Origin: Amycolatopsis umgeniensis
Lineage (GTDB): Bacteria > Actinomycetota > Actinomycetes > Mycobacteriales > Pseudonocardiaceae
Reading direction: 5' to 3'
Assembly: GCF_014205155.1 (NCBI RefSeq)
Contig: NZ_JACHMX010000001.1
Location: 1,488,001 to 1,552,000, forward strand
Length of the DNA stretch: 64,000 bases
A model generated the notes under the pieces. The model made no database searches. It was not told the DNA's origin and worked only from the letters and a program-made list of their open reading frames with translations. Numbering within the stretch: the first letter of the stretch is position 1; the number at the start of each line of letters is the position of its first letter. This document shows, piece by piece, positions 31,961 through 41,739 of the stretch. Both the position numbers and the translations under genes were made by a program.

Positions 31961-32658
31961 TGATCGGTGAGCGGGCGGTCGTGGCACTGCTCGCCGCCCT
32001 TGTGCTCGGTGCCTGCTCCGCGCAGGCACCGAGCGCTCCGCCCTCACCCGTCGCGTCCCAGCCGCACCACCAAGGAGTCCCCGTGGACCAGCTCTTCCAA
32101 GCCGACGCGAACCTCGTCAGGCAAGCCGTCGAGGCAGGCGCCGACCTGGAGACCCGCGACGATCACGGCCGGACCCCGCTGCTCGTCGCCGTCACCGAAG
32201 ACCGCGTCGAGATCGCCGAAATCCTCGCCGGAGCGGGCGCCGACCCGAACGCGCTCGACGGGCGACATGACACGCCGTGGCTGGTCACCGGGGTCACCGG
32301 AAGCGTCGCGATGGCGAAAGTGCTGCTGAAGATCAAGTCGGATCTGACCATCACCAACCGGTTCGGCGGCGTCTCGTTGATCCCCGCCTCCGAACGGGGG
32401 CACGTCGAGTACGTCCGGCTGGTGGCGAACAGCGGGATCAACGTCGACCACGTGAACGATCTGGGCTGGACCGCGTTGCTGGAAGCGGTCATCCTCGGCG
32501 ACGGCGGACCCCGCCACCAGGAAGTGGTCCGAGCACTCGCCGCCGCCGGCGCGGACGTGAACCTCGCCGACAAGGACGGTGCCACTCCCCTCACCCACGC
32601 CCGGGCCAAGGGCCAGACGACAGTCGCCCAGATCCTCAGGGAAGCAGGCGCGCACTGA
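31960..32658 (+). CDS. Ankyrin-repeat lipoprotein
   Basis: A 232-residue exported lipoprotein. The signal peptide ends in the lipobox LVLGAC (Cys near 20). Ankyrin-type repeats follow from about 45 to 230: VRQAVEAGADLETRDDHGRT, EILAGAGADPNALDGRHDTP, LLKIKSDLTITNRFGG, LVANSGINVDHVNDLGWT and ALAAAGADVNLADKDGATPL. The domain should sit outside the membrane and mediate protein contacts. It is translationally coupled to the HbpS-like gene (TGATG), so a role in the same heme/redox sensing complex is likely (inference); ankyrin proteins are often found beside catalases and peroxidases in other bacteria. Confidence 0.9.
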   Translation: MIGERAVVALLAALVLGACSAQAPSAPPSPVASQPHHQGVPVDQLFQADANLVRQAVEAGADLETRDDHGRTPLLVAVTEDRVEIAEILAGAGADPNALDGRHDTPWLVTGVTGSVAMAKVLLKIKSDLTITNRFGGVSLIPASERGHVEYVRLVANSGINVDHVNDLGWTALLEAVILGDGGPRHQEVVRALAAAGADVNLADKDGATPLTHARAKGQTTVAQILREAGAH

Positions 32659-32744
32659 CCTCGACTATTGCCATCCCGCTCAGATCGACAACCGCCGCTC
32701 TGTCCTCGATACTCGAGCGAACGTGATCCGAGATCGCCTCGAGT

Positions 32745-34427
32745 TCACGACTCCGGTTGACGAAGGCGCGGAGTGGCGTGATCAAGCGGCGTCATCGTGA
32801 GCTTCTCCCACGTGCCCCCCAGATCAACTTCGACGGAGGCCGTCACGTCGACCGGGTACCCGTTGGCCCGCCAGCAATGGACGACGGCGGCGGCCAGCAC
32901 CACGTCGGGATGATCGACACGAACGGTCGCCCCATCGCGCCACCGCAGTTCGCTGCCTTCCGGGAAGGCGTATCCCACAAGCCCGACACCGGGGTAACGC
33001 GCGAAGATACTTTTGGTCCATTCTTCCCCGATCGGCGGGTCGACCGGATCCACGTGCACGATGATTTCGCTGTTCTCTCGAAAAAGCCGATCAGGCTCGG
33101 CCTCCGCCGCGACCATCAAATAGTCTTCGGGGAAATCGACGACGCGCTCGACGGCGATCCGAGGAAAACACCTGACGGCGACCATCGGGCCGCTTCCGGG
33201 ATCGGTGACCTCCGCCAGCACCATCCACGCCGTGAGCCGACGGCCAGGGGGTGCCTCGGGATCGTCGACCGGGATGGTGCGAGGCGCCCTTTCCGGGACA
33301 GGCCTCCCCGCGGCCCGTAGGATGCCGTTGCGCAGGATCTCCCAGGAGCGGTCCCGTTCTTGGAACATCGCGCCGGCCACCGCGGTCACCTCGGCGGGCT
33401 CGGGAGGATCCAGGTTGCGCTCGATCTGCGGCAGGAGGTCCTGCTCGAGGTCGAGGTAGTCACTCTCGCCGCTGAGCAGCGCGGGCGGAGAGACCGGGTC
33501 GAGTTCCGCCCTGCCGTCGGCGACCAGCAGGTACGGTCGCCCGAGCGCGGCTCCGTAGTAGGTCACGGATCCGTGATCACCGAGCAGGATGTCCCCGGCG
33601 ATCACGCCCGCTTCCCATGGCGTGTTCGGGGGGATGTAAAGCAACCCGCTGTCGCAGTAATCCTGCAGATAGAGTTTGACCTCACCCGCCGAGTGACCCG
33701 CCCACACATTCGGATGGAGAATGACCAGTAGTCGGTATTCGTGGACAGGAAGCTGGGCGAGCAGCTTCGGAATCAGGTCTTCGCGGGTGCCCAGGGTCCC
33801 ATGTCGTCCCCAGGTCGAGCTCACCACCACGAGCTTCTGGCCCTCGGCCACGCCCAGCTTCCGCCGGAAACGGCTCCGCAGGACCTCGGAATCCGCGATC
33901 CGATCGAAGACCGGATCCCCCAGCACCACCGCGCGTTCCGCCGCCTCCGGCACGCTTTCGCGCAGCCTGCCGATCTGCTCCGCGTGGGACACGTAGATGA
34001 GGTCGGGGATCACTTCACCGTCGTGCATCAACTGGCTGCGTACCAGGCCGGTCGCCACGGTGTCGCAGCCGGTGGAGCCGGGCACCAACCTGTTGTACCC
34101 GGCGCCATGAGGACAAACGACGAGGTAGCCTCGAAGTCCGGCCAGTTGCCACGACGCCTGAGCCGCCAGGATCACGTCGAAGCTGGACGCGGTCGCTTCC
34201 TGCCAAGTCAGAACCTGGTAACCGCGACTCTCGACGTGCCGGGACAGCCCGTGATCGAACACCGACCCGGGCTCGATGGTGAAGCGGATTTCCGGCACGT
34301 CCCCACGAAGCACCTGCAGGAGACTGAGCAGCCGATCCAGCGTCGCTCCGTTGCGCACCACGAGCAGCAGGCGATAAGGAGGCGTCCGCGTCAGACGGTC
34401 GACGGCGCCACGTCCTTGATCACCCAC
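32745..34427 (-). CDS. Uncharacterised GT-B-like (CDP-glycerol-transferase-like) protein
   Basis: A 560-residue cytoplasmic protein. The N-terminal Rossmann part (YRLLLVVRNGATLDRLLSLL; FDVILAAQASWQLAGLRGYL; VVCPHGAGYNRLVPG) and second half (KLVVVSSTWGRHGTLG; YRLLVILHPNVWAGHS; AGDILLGDHGSVTYYGAALG) resemble TagF/CDP-glycerol glycerophosphotransferases, including a His-Pro-N and a D-H-G-S element. The C-terminal ~150 residues are unassigned. A transferase acting on a cell-wall or lipid carrier is possible. The adjacent GT87 mannosyltransferase gene 45 bp upstream on the same strand supports a cell-envelope role. Confidence in the exact activity is low. Confidence 0.66.
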   Translation of the reverse strand: MGDQGRGAVDRLTRTPPYRLLLVVRNGATLDRLLSLLQVLRGDVPEIRFTIEPGSVFDHGLSRHVESRGYQVLTWQEATASSFDVILAAQASWQLAGLRGYLVVCPHGAGYNRLVPGSTGCDTVATGLVRSQLMHDGEVIPDLIYVSHAEQIGRLRESVPEAAERAVVLGDPVFDRIADSEVLRSRFRRKLGVAEGQKLVVVSSTWGRHGTLGTREDLIPKLLAQLPVHEYRLLVILHPNVWAGHSAGEVKLYLQDYCDSGLLYIPPNTPWEAGVIAGDILLGDHGSVTYYGAALGRPYLLVADGRAELDPVSPPALLSGESDYLDLEQDLLPQIERNLDPPEPAEVTAVAGAMFQERDRSWEILRNGILRAAGRPVPERAPRTIPVDDPEAPPGRRLTAWMVLAEVTDPGSGPMVAVRCFPRIAVERVVDFPEDYLMVAAEAEPDRLFRENSEIIVHVDPVDPPIGEEWTKSIFARYPGVGLVGYAFPEGSELRWRDGATVRVDHPDVVLAAAVVHCWRANGYPVDVTASVEVDLGGTWEKLTMTPLDHATPRLRQPES

Positions 34428-34472
34428 GGATGATTCTCGATCCCTACGACGATTGCTCGATCACTCGATGTC

Positions 34473-35630
34473 TCAATCTGCCATACAGCCACTCGATCGC
34501 GCATACGCCGTTCTGACGAGCATCCGGCCGGCCAACAAGACCCCCGCGACCACGAGAACGCCCAGGTACGCGTTGCCGATGAGGGCCTCCGCGAAAGTCC
34601 AGTCGCGTTCGGCGCCGCCACCGCCGGGGACCACGGCGACCGTCCATCCGGTGAACAGGGCGGCGACCACCAGCGCCATCCCGCGCTGTCCCCTGGCGGC
34701 GAGGTAGCCGAGTGCGGGCACCACCCACACCCAGTGGTGTGTCCAAGAGATCGGGCTGATGAGCAGGGAACATCCCGCCGTGACGAGCAAGGCGGCGCGG
34801 TCGTCGCCCGCGCGGTGGAGCCGGTGCACGAGCCACATCGCCAGCACCGCGCACACCGCGCTGAGCGCCGTGGCCATCCATCCTCCCGGTAGCGTCCTGG
34901 CGGCGAATCCTTGCCACGACTGGTTCCCCACCCAGCCTTTCATTTCGGCGAAGTGGTCGTTGAAGATCGCCGAGGTCCAGTAGCGCACGGAGTCCTTTGG
35001 CAGGACGACCATCGCGAACGCCGTCGCGCCGAGGAAGGTCGCGAGCGCGCGTGCCGCGTCCGCGATCCGCCTGGTGAGCAGGAGATGGGCGATGAAGATC
35101 AGCGGGATCAGCTTGACCGCCGCGACGATCCCGATCGCGATTCCGCAAGTGCGCGAACCGCGCAGGAGGAGTACATCCACCACGACGGCGGCCATCAGGA
35201 CGAGATTGACCTGGCCGAGACCGATGGTCTGCCACACCGGCTGCAGCGCGAAGGCGCCGAGAAGCAGGAGCGGGAGGTGCGCCCGGTCGGCGAACGGCCG
35301 AAGCGCCCAGTAAAGCGACGGGGCGGCGGCCAGTGCGAGCAGACCCCAGCACAACTGGGCCGGTAGCGCGGTCAGCGAGGTGAAGAGCAGCGCGGCGAAC
35401 GGCGGATAGGTGAACGGCAGTTCCGGCGCCCATTCGGGGAGCGCGCGCAACGGCGAATAGAGACTTTCCCCTTGCACCACGGCGAAACCGCCGGCTCGGT
35501 AGACCGACGAATCGACGCCGAGCGGCGTATCCGAGATCCACCGGATGAGCGCGACCACGGCGAGCACCGCCGCCGCGACGCCGACGACGATCAGCGCCGT
35601 GTCGGCGCGCAGCCCCCTCGACCGATCCAT
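34473..35630 (-). CDS. GT87-family (DUF2029) polyprenol-phosphate mannosyltransferase
   Basis: A 385-residue polytopic membrane protein with about ten helices and the GT87 signatures: an N-terminal helix then SDTPLGVDSSVYRAGGFAVV (catalytic-loop Asp), LPFTYPPFAALLF, a central GLGQVNLVLMAAVV, and LISPISWTHHWVWVVPALG near the end. The mycobacterial relatives add alpha-1,2-mannose to lipomannan/arabinomannan from polyprenol-phosphate-mannose. The gene precedes the GT-B-like protein, probably in one transcription unit. It is likely involved in envelope glycolipid assembly. Confidence 0.9.
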   Translation of the reverse strand: MDRSRGLRADTALIVVGVAAAVLAVVALIRWISDTPLGVDSSVYRAGGFAVVQGESLYSPLRALPEWAPELPFTYPPFAALLFTSLTALPAQLCWGLLALAAAPSLYWALRPFADRAHLPLLLLGAFALQPVWQTIGLGQVNLVLMAAVVVDVLLLRGSRTCGIAIGIVAAVKLIPLIFIAHLLLTRRIADAARALATFLGATAFAMVVLPKDSVRYWTSAIFNDHFAEMKGWVGNQSWQGFAARTLPGGWMATALSAVCAVLAMWLVHRLHRAGDDRAALLVTAGCSLLISPISWTHHWVWVVPALGYLAARGQRGMALVVAALFTGWTVAVVPGGGGAERDWTFAEALIGNAYLGVLVVAGVLLAGRMLVRTAYARSSGCMAD

Positions 35631-35732
35631 CCGGCAACGATCTCCGGAACCTCCTCGCGAAACATCGCCCCGGGGACCAGTCTTGGCGCCGCTACCCCGG
35701 TACCCGATCCCGCGCGAACCCCTACCCCGGTA

Positions 35733-36395
35733 TCAGGGCGTACTTCCCGGCACGACGAGCCCTGCCTCGTAGGCGACCATGACCGCTTGCGCTCGATCTC
35801 GCACGCCGAGCTTGGCGAAAACCCTGCTGACATGGGATTTCGCCGTCTGTTCCGCGATCACCAGCGCTTCGGCAATCTCCGTGTTGGAGAGGCCGCGCGC
35901 GATCAGGCGGAGCACTTCGGTCTCGCGTGCCGTCAACTCGGCCACGAGCGAGTGGCCCGCGTGCGCCGACGCGTGGGTGCGGGTGAACTCGCCGATCAGG
36001 CGTCTGGTGATCGTCGGAGCGAAGAGCGCGTTGCCCGAGGCGACCACCCGGACCGCGGTGACCAGATCCTCCAGCGGGGAGTCCTTCAGCAGGAACCCGC
36101 TGGCGCCCGCCCGCAGTCCGCCGAACACGTACTCGTCGATGTCGAAGGTGGTGAGGATCAGGACGCGGACCTCTTCCCGCCCCGCGACGATCCGCCGGGT
36201 CGCCTCGAGCCCGTCTAGCTCGGGCATGCGCACGTCCATCAGCACGACGTCCGGTTCGAGTTCGGCGCACAACGCGACGGCGGCCGTCCCGTCCGCGGCC
36301 TCGCCGACCACCCGCATGTCGGCCTGCGCGTCGAGCACCGCGCGGAAACTCTGCCTGACCATGGTCTGGTCGTCGGCGATGACCACCGAGATCAC
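35733..36395 (-). CDS. NarL/LuxR-type response regulator
   Basis: A 220-residue response regulator. The receiver has [34 protein letters not shown] (phosphoacceptor), [12 protein letters not shown] and [20 protein letters not shown]. The LuxR domain at about 155-210 has [20 protein letters not shown], then [20 protein letters not shown]. It starts at GTG 36395 within a GTGA overlap with the kinase stop. It forms a DesK/DesR-like pair with the upstream kinase. No target operon is obvious; the neighbouring GT87 and dgo genes lack a clear shared site. Confidence 0.92.
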   Translation of the reverse strand: MISVVIADDQTMVRQSFRAVLDAQADMRVVGEAADGTAAVALCAELEPDVVLMDVRMPELDGLEATRRIVAGREEVRVLILTTFDIDEYVFGGLRAGASGFLLKDSPLEDLVTAVRVVASGNALFAPTITRRLIGEFTRTHASAHAGHSLVAELTARETEVLRLIARGLSNTEIAEALVIAEQTAKSHVSRVFAKLGVRDRAQAVMVAYEAGLVVPGSTP

Positions 36396-37633
36396 GGTTT
36401 CGGCTGCCCTTCGCGATCGAGCGGAACGGTCAGGGCGACCAGGAAACCACCGTCCGGTCTCTCCCCCACCTCGAGATCCGCCGCGAGCATAGCGGCCCGC
36501 TCCCGCATCCCCACCAAACCGTGTCCGCTGCCTGCCCGTTCGGCCTGTTTCGGGTCCTGTCCGGGGCCGTTCGCGATGAGCAAGCGGACGGAACCCGGCC
36601 CCGCCGTGAGTTCGACGGAGATCGACGCGCCGGGTGCGTGCTGGATCGCGTTGCTGAGCGCTTCCTGCACGATCCGGAACATCGACAAGGAGACTCCCAC
36701 CGGAACGGCGTCGAGGTCTCCGCTCAGGGCGAGCTCGCACGAAGTACCGGCGGCCTCGACCCCTTCGACGAGCTCGACCACCTTGGCCAGCCCCGGCTGC
36801 GGGGCGACCAGGAGAGCGCGATCCTCGGACCGGAGCACGCCGAGCAGCCTGCGCAGTTCGGTCAAACCTTCGCGCGCGGTCCCGGCCAGGTCGGCGAATT
36901 CCCGCCAGATCTCGGCTTCGCGATCGGGTTTGTCCTGATCGGCGAACCGGAACCGCGCCGAGTCCGCGCGCAACGCGAGCACGGACATGTGGTGCGCGAC
37001 CACGTCGTGGAGTTCCCGCGCGATGCCCGCGCGTTCCTCCAGCAGGGCCGCCCGTGTCTCCTCCGCGAGCCGCCTTTCCTGCTGTGCCGCGCGAGCTTCT
37101 TCGGCGAGCCTGCGCTGACGCACGGTGTTGCCGAGGAAGAACGCCATCCCGCCCAGCAGCACGAGCAGTGCCGCGTCACGCCAATCGCGGAGAAAAGGCA
37201 CCGCGGCACCGAACGAGATGAGCGCCGCCCAGGTCAGTTCCGCCTGATCGTTGCCCTCTCCCACGAGGTAGAAGAGGAGCGCCGCCGTCAGCGCGAGTCC
37301 CGGCGCCCACGGCCAGCCCCAGGAGGCGGCCATGCCGGGCAACGTCAGCGGGGTGCTCACGACGGCGACGATCAGCGTGCGCCATCCCCACAGCGGCGAG
37401 CGCACCGCGAGCAGACAGGGCAGCACCGTGATGATCACGTTGAACGTCTTCGCGGGCGGCGGCACCGAAACGGTCGAGAACGTGACGAAAGCCGCCCACA
37501 GTCCCCATGCGACGATCGCGAGAGCGCGCAGCCGGCGCAACCCCGCCGAGCGCTTCGGCGGGGTGCCGGTTCCGGTGAATGCCGTGTGGCGCAGGGCATC
37601 CCACCACGCCCGCGGGCGCTGTCGGTCGATCAT
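36392..37633 (-). CDS. Sensor histidine kinase (HisKA_3 type)
   Basis: A 413-residue kinase. Residues about 35-165 hold four to five membrane segments; a coiled coil follows ([20 protein letters not shown], about 175-200). The dimerisation domain has [20 protein letters not shown] with the phospho-His; the ATPase domain has [20 protein letters not shown] (N box) and [16 protein letters not shown] (G box). The D box is atypical: [11 protein letters not shown] lacks the usual D-N-G, so ATP binding may be weaker. ATG 37633 follows GGGTGACG. It is coupled to the response regulator by a 4-bp overlap. Confidence 0.9.
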   Translation of the reverse strand: MIDRQRPRAWWDALRHTAFTGTGTPPKRSAGLRRLRALAIVAWGLWAAFVTFSTVSVPPPAKTFNVIITVLPCLLAVRSPLWGWRTLIVAVVSTPLTLPGMAASWGWPWAPGLALTAALLFYLVGEGNDQAELTWAALISFGAAVPFLRDWRDAALLVLLGGMAFFLGNTVRQRRLAEEARAAQQERRLAEETRAALLEERAGIARELHDVVAHHMSVLALRADSARFRFADQDKPDREAEIWREFADLAGTAREGLTELRRLLGVLRSEDRALLVAPQPGLAKVVELVEGVEAAGTSCELALSGDLDAVPVGVSLSMFRIVQEALSNAIQHAPGASISVELTAGPGSVRLLIANGPGQDPKQAERAGSGHGLVGMRERAAMLAADLEVGERPDGGFLVALTVPLDREGQPKP

Positions 37634-37644
37634 CAAGCGTCACC

Positions 37645-38946
37645 CTACCCTCGGGGCGACACACCCTGCGTAATCGAATCGTCGACGCGCTCGACCTTGC
37701 CGACGAGGAAGACGTAGGAAAGGATCCCGGCGATCGTGATCACGGTCATGTAGGCGAAGCCGGGCGCGAAGCTGTCATCGGTGACGATCAGGCCGATGAC
37801 GATGGGGGTGGCGATCGACGACAGGTTCCCGATGAAGTTGAACATCCCGCCGGTCAGTCCCAGCAGCCGTCGCGGCGCCAGCGCGGAGACCAGCGACCAG
37901 GTGATCGACGCGAGGCCGTTGCCGAAGAAGGCGACGGACAGGATGACGATGACCAGCGCGGTCGAGTCGGTGAAACCGGCCCCGACCATCACCGTGCTCA
38001 GCACCAGGCCCGCGATGATCGGGCCCTTGCGCGCCACGCTGAGCGAAGCGCCGCGCCGGACCAGGAAGTCCGACAGGACACCGGAAGCCAGCACACCGAC
38101 CAGAGCCGCGATGAACGGCAAAGACGCCAGGAAACCGGACTTGATGTAGTCCATGTCCCGGTATTCGACGAGGTACGTCGGGAACCAGGTGAGGAAGAAC
38201 CAGAGCGTCGAGGTCAGGCAGAACTGGCCGAAGTAGATACCCCACAGTTTCCGGCTGCCCAGCACGGCCGCCAGATCCGCTCGCGTGATCCGCGCCCGCT
38301 CCGGCCGCTCATCAGCCAGATCCACCAGGCCGCCGCCCGAGCGGATCAGCTCGATCTCGGCCTCGTTGGCCCGCGAATCTCGCGGCTCGCGGTACTTCGC
38401 GTACCAGAGCGCGGCCCAGAGGATGCCGACCAGTCCGGTGGCGATGAACACCCAGTGCCAGGACAGGATCGCCTGCATCCAGGACAGTACGGGGGTCAGC
38501 AGGGCGAGGCCGATGAACTGGCCTGAGGTGTAGAAGCCGATCGCGGTGGCGCGTTCGCGTTCCGGGAACCAGACGGTCGCGATCTTGCTGTTGATCGGAT
38601 AGGCGGGCGCCTCGAAGACACCGACCATGAGCCGCAGCGCGATCAGCGCCACGAAACCCCCGATGACACCCATGAAGAAGGTCGCGAGTGACCACATGAT
38701 CAGGCAGGCCGGGTAGAGCAGCCGCGGCGGGATCTTGTCGACCAGCCAGCCGCCGGGAAGCTGCAGCGCGGCGTAGGTCCAGCCGAAAGCCGACAGGAGC
38801 AGGCCTTGTTCCACTTTGGACAGGTCGAGTTCGCCGGCGATCGCGGGCATCGCGATCGACAGGTTCGAGCGGTCCAGGTAGTTGATGACGACGGTGATGA
38901 ACAGCATCACCGCGATGAGCACCCGATACCGGGAGGGACGCGTCAT
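37645..38946 (-). CDS. dgoT: MFS anion:cation symporter, D-galactonate/hexuronate transporter (DgoT-like)
   Basis: A 433-residue MFS protein of the ACS family: VLIAVMLFITVVINYLDRSN is the family's first helix with the conserved Asn-Tyr-Leu-Asp-Arg, LPGGWLVDKIPPR the motif A region, and twelve helices follow. Family members import D-galactonate, glucarate or hexuronates with protons. ATG 38946 has GGTGAG five bases before it; an earlier ATG at 38958 would overlap the dehydratase gene. It ends the dgo operon, directly after D-galactonate dehydratase, which fixes its probable substrate. Confidence 0.9.
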   Translation of the reverse strand: MTRPSRYRVLIAVMLFITVVINYLDRSNLSIAMPAIAGELDLSKVEQGLLLSAFGWTYAALQLPGGWLVDKIPPRLLYPACLIMWSLATFFMGVIGGFVALIALRLMVGVFEAPAYPINSKIATVWFPERERATAIGFYTSGQFIGLALLTPVLSWMQAILSWHWVFIATGLVGILWAALWYAKYREPRDSRANEAEIELIRSGGGLVDLADERPERARITRADLAAVLGSRKLWGIYFGQFCLTSTLWFFLTWFPTYLVEYRDMDYIKSGFLASLPFIAALVGVLASGVLSDFLVRRGASLSVARKGPIIAGLVLSTVMVGAGFTDSTALVIVILSVAFFGNGLASITWSLVSALAPRRLLGLTGGMFNFIGNLSSIATPIVIGLIVTDDSFAPGFAYMTVITIAGILSYVFLVGKVERVDDSITQGVSPRG

Positions 38947-38951
38947 CGTGC

Positions 38952-40100
38952 TCACCATTCCGCGAACGAGCCGTCGGTGTGCCGCCACACCGGATTCCGC
39001 CAGCGATGTCCTTCGGCCGCGCGTTCGGCGACGTATTCCTCGTTGATCTCGATGCCGAGCCCCGGCCCGTCGGGGATGGTGACCTGTCCGTCTTCGTAGG
39101 CGAACACCGACGGGTCGGTGACGTAGTCGAGGAGATCGTTGCTCGTGTTGTAGTGGATGCCGAGGCTCTGCTCCTGGATCGTCGCGTTGTAGCAGCCCGC
39201 GTCGATCTGCAGGCAGGCCGCCAGCGCGATCGGCCCCAGTGGACAGTGCAAGGCGAGGCCGACGTCGTACGCCTCGGCCATGTGCGCGATCTTGCGCGCT
39301 TCGGTGATGCCGCCGCAGTGCGACGGGTCCGGCTGGATGATGTCGACGGCGCCGGAGGCCAGCACCGCCTTGAAATCCCACCTCGAGAACAGCCGCTCGC
39401 CGAGCGCGATCGGGATCGGCGAGTTGCGAAGGACCTCCGCGAAGCCGTCGACGTGCTCGGACAGCACGGGTTCCTCGACGAACATCAGCCGGTACGGCTC
39501 CAGTTCGCGCAGCAGGACCTTGGCCATCGGTTTGTGCACGCGGCCGTGGAAGTCCACGCCGATGCCGACGTTCGGACCGACGGCCTCGCGCACGGCGGCC
39601 ACGTTGGCCACGCAGCGATCGACCTTGTCCCAAGTGTCCAGATAGGACAGTTCCTCGGTCCCGTTCATCTTGACAGCGCTGAACCCGCGATCCACCACCT
39701 CCCGCGCGGCGCGGGCGGTTTCGGCGGGACGATCGCCGCCGATCCACGAGTACACCTTGATCCGGTCACGCACCCGGCCGCCGAGCAGTTCGTGCACCGG
39801 CACGCCGAGCGTCTTGCCCTTGATGTCCCACAGCGCCTGGTCTATCCCGGCCAGCGCGCTCATGTGGATCCCGCCACCCCGGTAGAACCCGCCGCGGTAG
39901 AGGACCGTCCACAGATCTTCGATCCGCGAGGGATCCTTGCCGATCAGGTAGTCGGAAAGCTCTTCGACGGTGGCTGCCACCGAGGATGCCCGGCCCTCCA
40001 AGACCGGCTCACCCCATCCGGTGATGCCCTCGTCGGTTTCGATCTTCAGGAACGACCAGCGCGGCGGCACCTGATATGTCGTCATTGACACGATCTTCAT
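38952..40100 (-). CDS. dgoD: D-galactonate dehydratase
   Basis: A 382-residue enolase-superfamily enzyme, the same length as E. coli DgoD. It converts D-galactonate to 2-dehydro-3-deoxy-D-galactonate. Seen: [20 protein letters not shown] at the N-terminal capping domain; [10 protein letters not shown] and [10 protein letters not shown], with the metal-ligand Asp and Glu; [16 protein letters not shown] (third ligand Glu); [20 protein letters not shown]; and [20 protein letters not shown], carrying the catalytic His. ATG 40100 has GGAAG upstream. It lies between the aldolase and transporter genes. Related acid-sugar dehydratases exist, but the kinase and aldolase neighbours support galactonate. 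Confidence 0.93.
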   Translation of the reverse strand: MKIVSMTTYQVPPRWSFLKIETDEGITGWGEPVLEGRASSVAATVEELSDYLIGKDPSRIEDLWTVLYRGGFYRGGGIHMSALAGIDQALWDIKGKTLGVPVHELLGGRVRDRIKVYSWIGGDRPAETARAAREVVDRGFSAVKMNGTEELSYLDTWDKVDRCVANVAAVREAVGPNVGIGVDFHGRVHKPMAKVLLRELEPYRLMFVEEPVLSEHVDGFAEVLRNSPIPIALGERLFSRWDFKAVLASGAVDIIQPDPSHCGGITEARKIAHMAEAYDVGLALHCPLGPIALAACLQIDAGCYNATIQEQSLGIHYNTSNDLLDYVTDPSVFAYEDGQVTIPDGPGLGIEINEEYVAERAAEGHRWRNPVWRHTDGSFAEW

Positions 40101-40110
40101 GTTTTCTTCC

Positions 40111-40707
40111 TTAATCCTGGTGCCAGATCTTGGAGAGTTCACGAGCCCGGACGGCGACCGCGTCCGCGCTGTCGCCCGGCCGGTAGAGGCAGGAACCCAG
40201 CCCCGCCCCGGCCGCTCCGGCGGCGGCCCAGGCCGCCAGATTCGTTTCGTCGACCCCGCCGACAGGCAGCAGTTCGACCTCGCGTGGCAGCACCGCGCGC
40301 CACGCCTTCATCCCCTCGATCCCGACGGAGCCGGAGGGGAAGAGCTTCAGGTGCCGGGCGCCCGCGGCCAGCGCGGAGAAGGCTTCGGTGGGCGTCGCCA
40401 CGCCGGGGTACGGCGTCATCCCCTCGGCCACGGCGGCGGAGATCACCGCGGGATCGCTGTTGGGCGCCACGATCATCCGCGCCCCGGCTTCCCGCGCCCG
40501 TCCGACGTCGCCGGTGGTGAGCACCGTGCCCGCGCCGATCAGGCACCAGTCACCGAACGCGTCGGCGAGCAAACGGACGCTCTCGAAGGGCTCCGGCGAG
40601 TTCAGCGGCACCTCGATGGCGGGGAATCCCGCGTCGACGAGTGCCCGCCCGACGCCGACGACCTCGGCCGGGGTCACTCCGCGCAGGATCGCGATCAAAC
40701 CGGTCAC
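40111..40707 (-). CDS. dgoA: 2-dehydro-3-deoxy-6-phosphogalactonate aldolase
   Basis: A 198-residue KDPG/KDPGal aldolase, class I TIM barrel. [20 protein letters not shown] is the N-terminal signature, [20 protein letters not shown] contains the catalytic Glu, [16 protein letters not shown] follows, and [17 protein letters not shown] carries the Schiff-base Lys. It cleaves KDPGal to pyruvate and glyceraldehyde 3-phosphate. The NSPEP motif is typical of DgoA rather than of Entner-Doudoroff Eda. It starts at GTG 40707, overlapping the kinase stop by 4 bp. Confidence 0.93.
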   Translation of the reverse strand: MTGLIAILRGVTPAEVVGVGRALVDAGFPAIEVPLNSPEPFESVRLLADAFGDWCLIGAGTVLTTGDVGRAREAGARMIVAPNSDPAVISAAVAEGMTPYPGVATPTEAFSALAAGARHLKLFPSGSVGIEGMKAWRAVLPREVELLPVGGVDETNLAAWAAAGAAGAGLGSCLYRPGDSADAVAVRARELSKIWHQD

Positions 40708-41684
40708 GGCTTCAGTGTCCTTTCGAGACGGTCTTCGAGCAGGCCGGCGGCCGTCGCGAGGCGCCACAACCCCCGGGTGGTGATTTCTTCGGACAGCACG
40801 GTGGCCTCGACTCCCCTGTCTGCCAGGGCGAGGGCGTAGCGGCGGCACAGTTCGCCGGCGCCGCACAGCACCACGCGGGTGTCCGAATCGCGCAGCAGGT
40901 GAGAGACCTCGTCGGCGATGAGCACGCCCGAGAGGTAGTCGGGCAGCGAAGCGGGCGCCAGCACGCCGTCGAGCACGAGCGGGCGAGCGCCGAACGCCTC
41001 GGTGGCGAGCCCTCGCGAACGCTTTCCGGCGGCGAGACCGCGCAGGAACGCGGCTTCGTCGCGGACCGGGTCGGCGGCCGTCCTGGAGAGGATTCCGTGC
41101 GCGGTCAGCAATCCGTACAGCTCGCCGGTCATCGCGGTGGCGAAGTCCGTGACGAATCCGTCCTCGACGCGGACCCATTTGCTGTGCGTGCCCGGGAGCA
41201 CGACCGTGACCGGCTCGCGAGGGTCGCCGAGTGCCTCGAGTACGCCGACCAGCTGCGTTTCCTCGCCGCGGAGCACGTCGCCCGGACTTTCGCCGGACGG
41301 GACGCGCAGTCCGGGCACGAGGTGGAGCACACCGTCGCGATGCGGCACGGGGACGAGCGAGGTGAAGTCCAGGCTCGCCGGGACGGTGCGGTAGCCGGAG
41401 TCGGTCCATCCCTGCGCGCTGCCCACCATGCCGGAGGCGATGGCCGGGACCGCGGGGAACGCGGCGAGCCAGTCTCCGCAGGTCTTCCGGAAGGCCGCTT
41501 CATAGGCGGCCGCCCTCGCCCGTGGGTCCCGCAGGTCCACGTCCTCGGTCGTGCTGAGCAGTCCTCGCTCGGCGCTGCGGGCGTCCAGGATCTCGCCGCC
41601 CTTGCCGAGCAGCCAGGCGCGCTGACCGGAGGTTCCCCAGTCGAGCGCGATCAAGGCGGGTCCAGTGTCCGTCACGAGCGACAT
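40704..41684 (-). CDS. dgoK: 2-dehydro-3-deoxygalactonokinase
   Basis: A 326-residue DgoK-family sugar-acid kinase that phosphorylates 2-dehydro-3-deoxy-D-galactonate at C6. Seen: ALIALDWGTSGQRAWLLGKG, the phosphate-binding first loop of the ASKHA-like fold; ASGMVGSAQGW; RGEETQLVGVLEAL, the DgoK signature; and VVLPGTHSKWVRVEDGFVTD. The C-terminus has VVLCGAGELCRRYALAL. It is the first gene of the dgo operon, 55 bp from a divergent IclR-family gene. Confidence 0.94.
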   Translation of the reverse strand: MSLVTDTGPALIALDWGTSGQRAWLLGKGGEILDARSAERGLLSTTEDVDLRDPRARAAAYEAAFRKTCGDWLAAFPAVPAIASGMVGSAQGWTDSGYRTVPASLDFTSLVPVPHRDGVLHLVPGLRVPSGESPGDVLRGEETQLVGVLEALGDPREPVTVVLPGTHSKWVRVEDGFVTDFATAMTGELYGLLTAHGILSRTAADPVRDEAAFLRGLAAGKRSRGLATEAFGARPLVLDGVLAPASLPDYLSGVLIADEVSHLLRDSDTRVVLCGAGELCRRYALALADRGVEATVLSEEITTRGLWRLATAAGLLEDRLERTLKP

Positions 41685-41719
41685 CGTGCGGGCACGTTCC
41701 CGATAATGCGAACACCGTC

Positions 41720-41731
41720 CCTATATGTAGG
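41720..41731. promoter_or_regulatory. Palindrome in the dgoK / IclR divergent promoter
   Basis: CCTATATGTAGG has arms CCTA/TAGG around four bases and lies 8 bases before the IclR start in a 55-bp divergent promoter. It is a candidate operator for the IclR regulator; IclR sites are usually short palindromes of this kind. The assignment is by position only. Confidence 0.5.
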
Positions 41732-41739
41732 ATCGCGCT

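Noticed and set aside
38947..39747. N-terminal extension of the galactonate transporter frame by ~267 codons
   Set aside because: It is the antisense-frame shadow of dgoD; the transporter aligns from ATG 38946, which has a good ribosome site.
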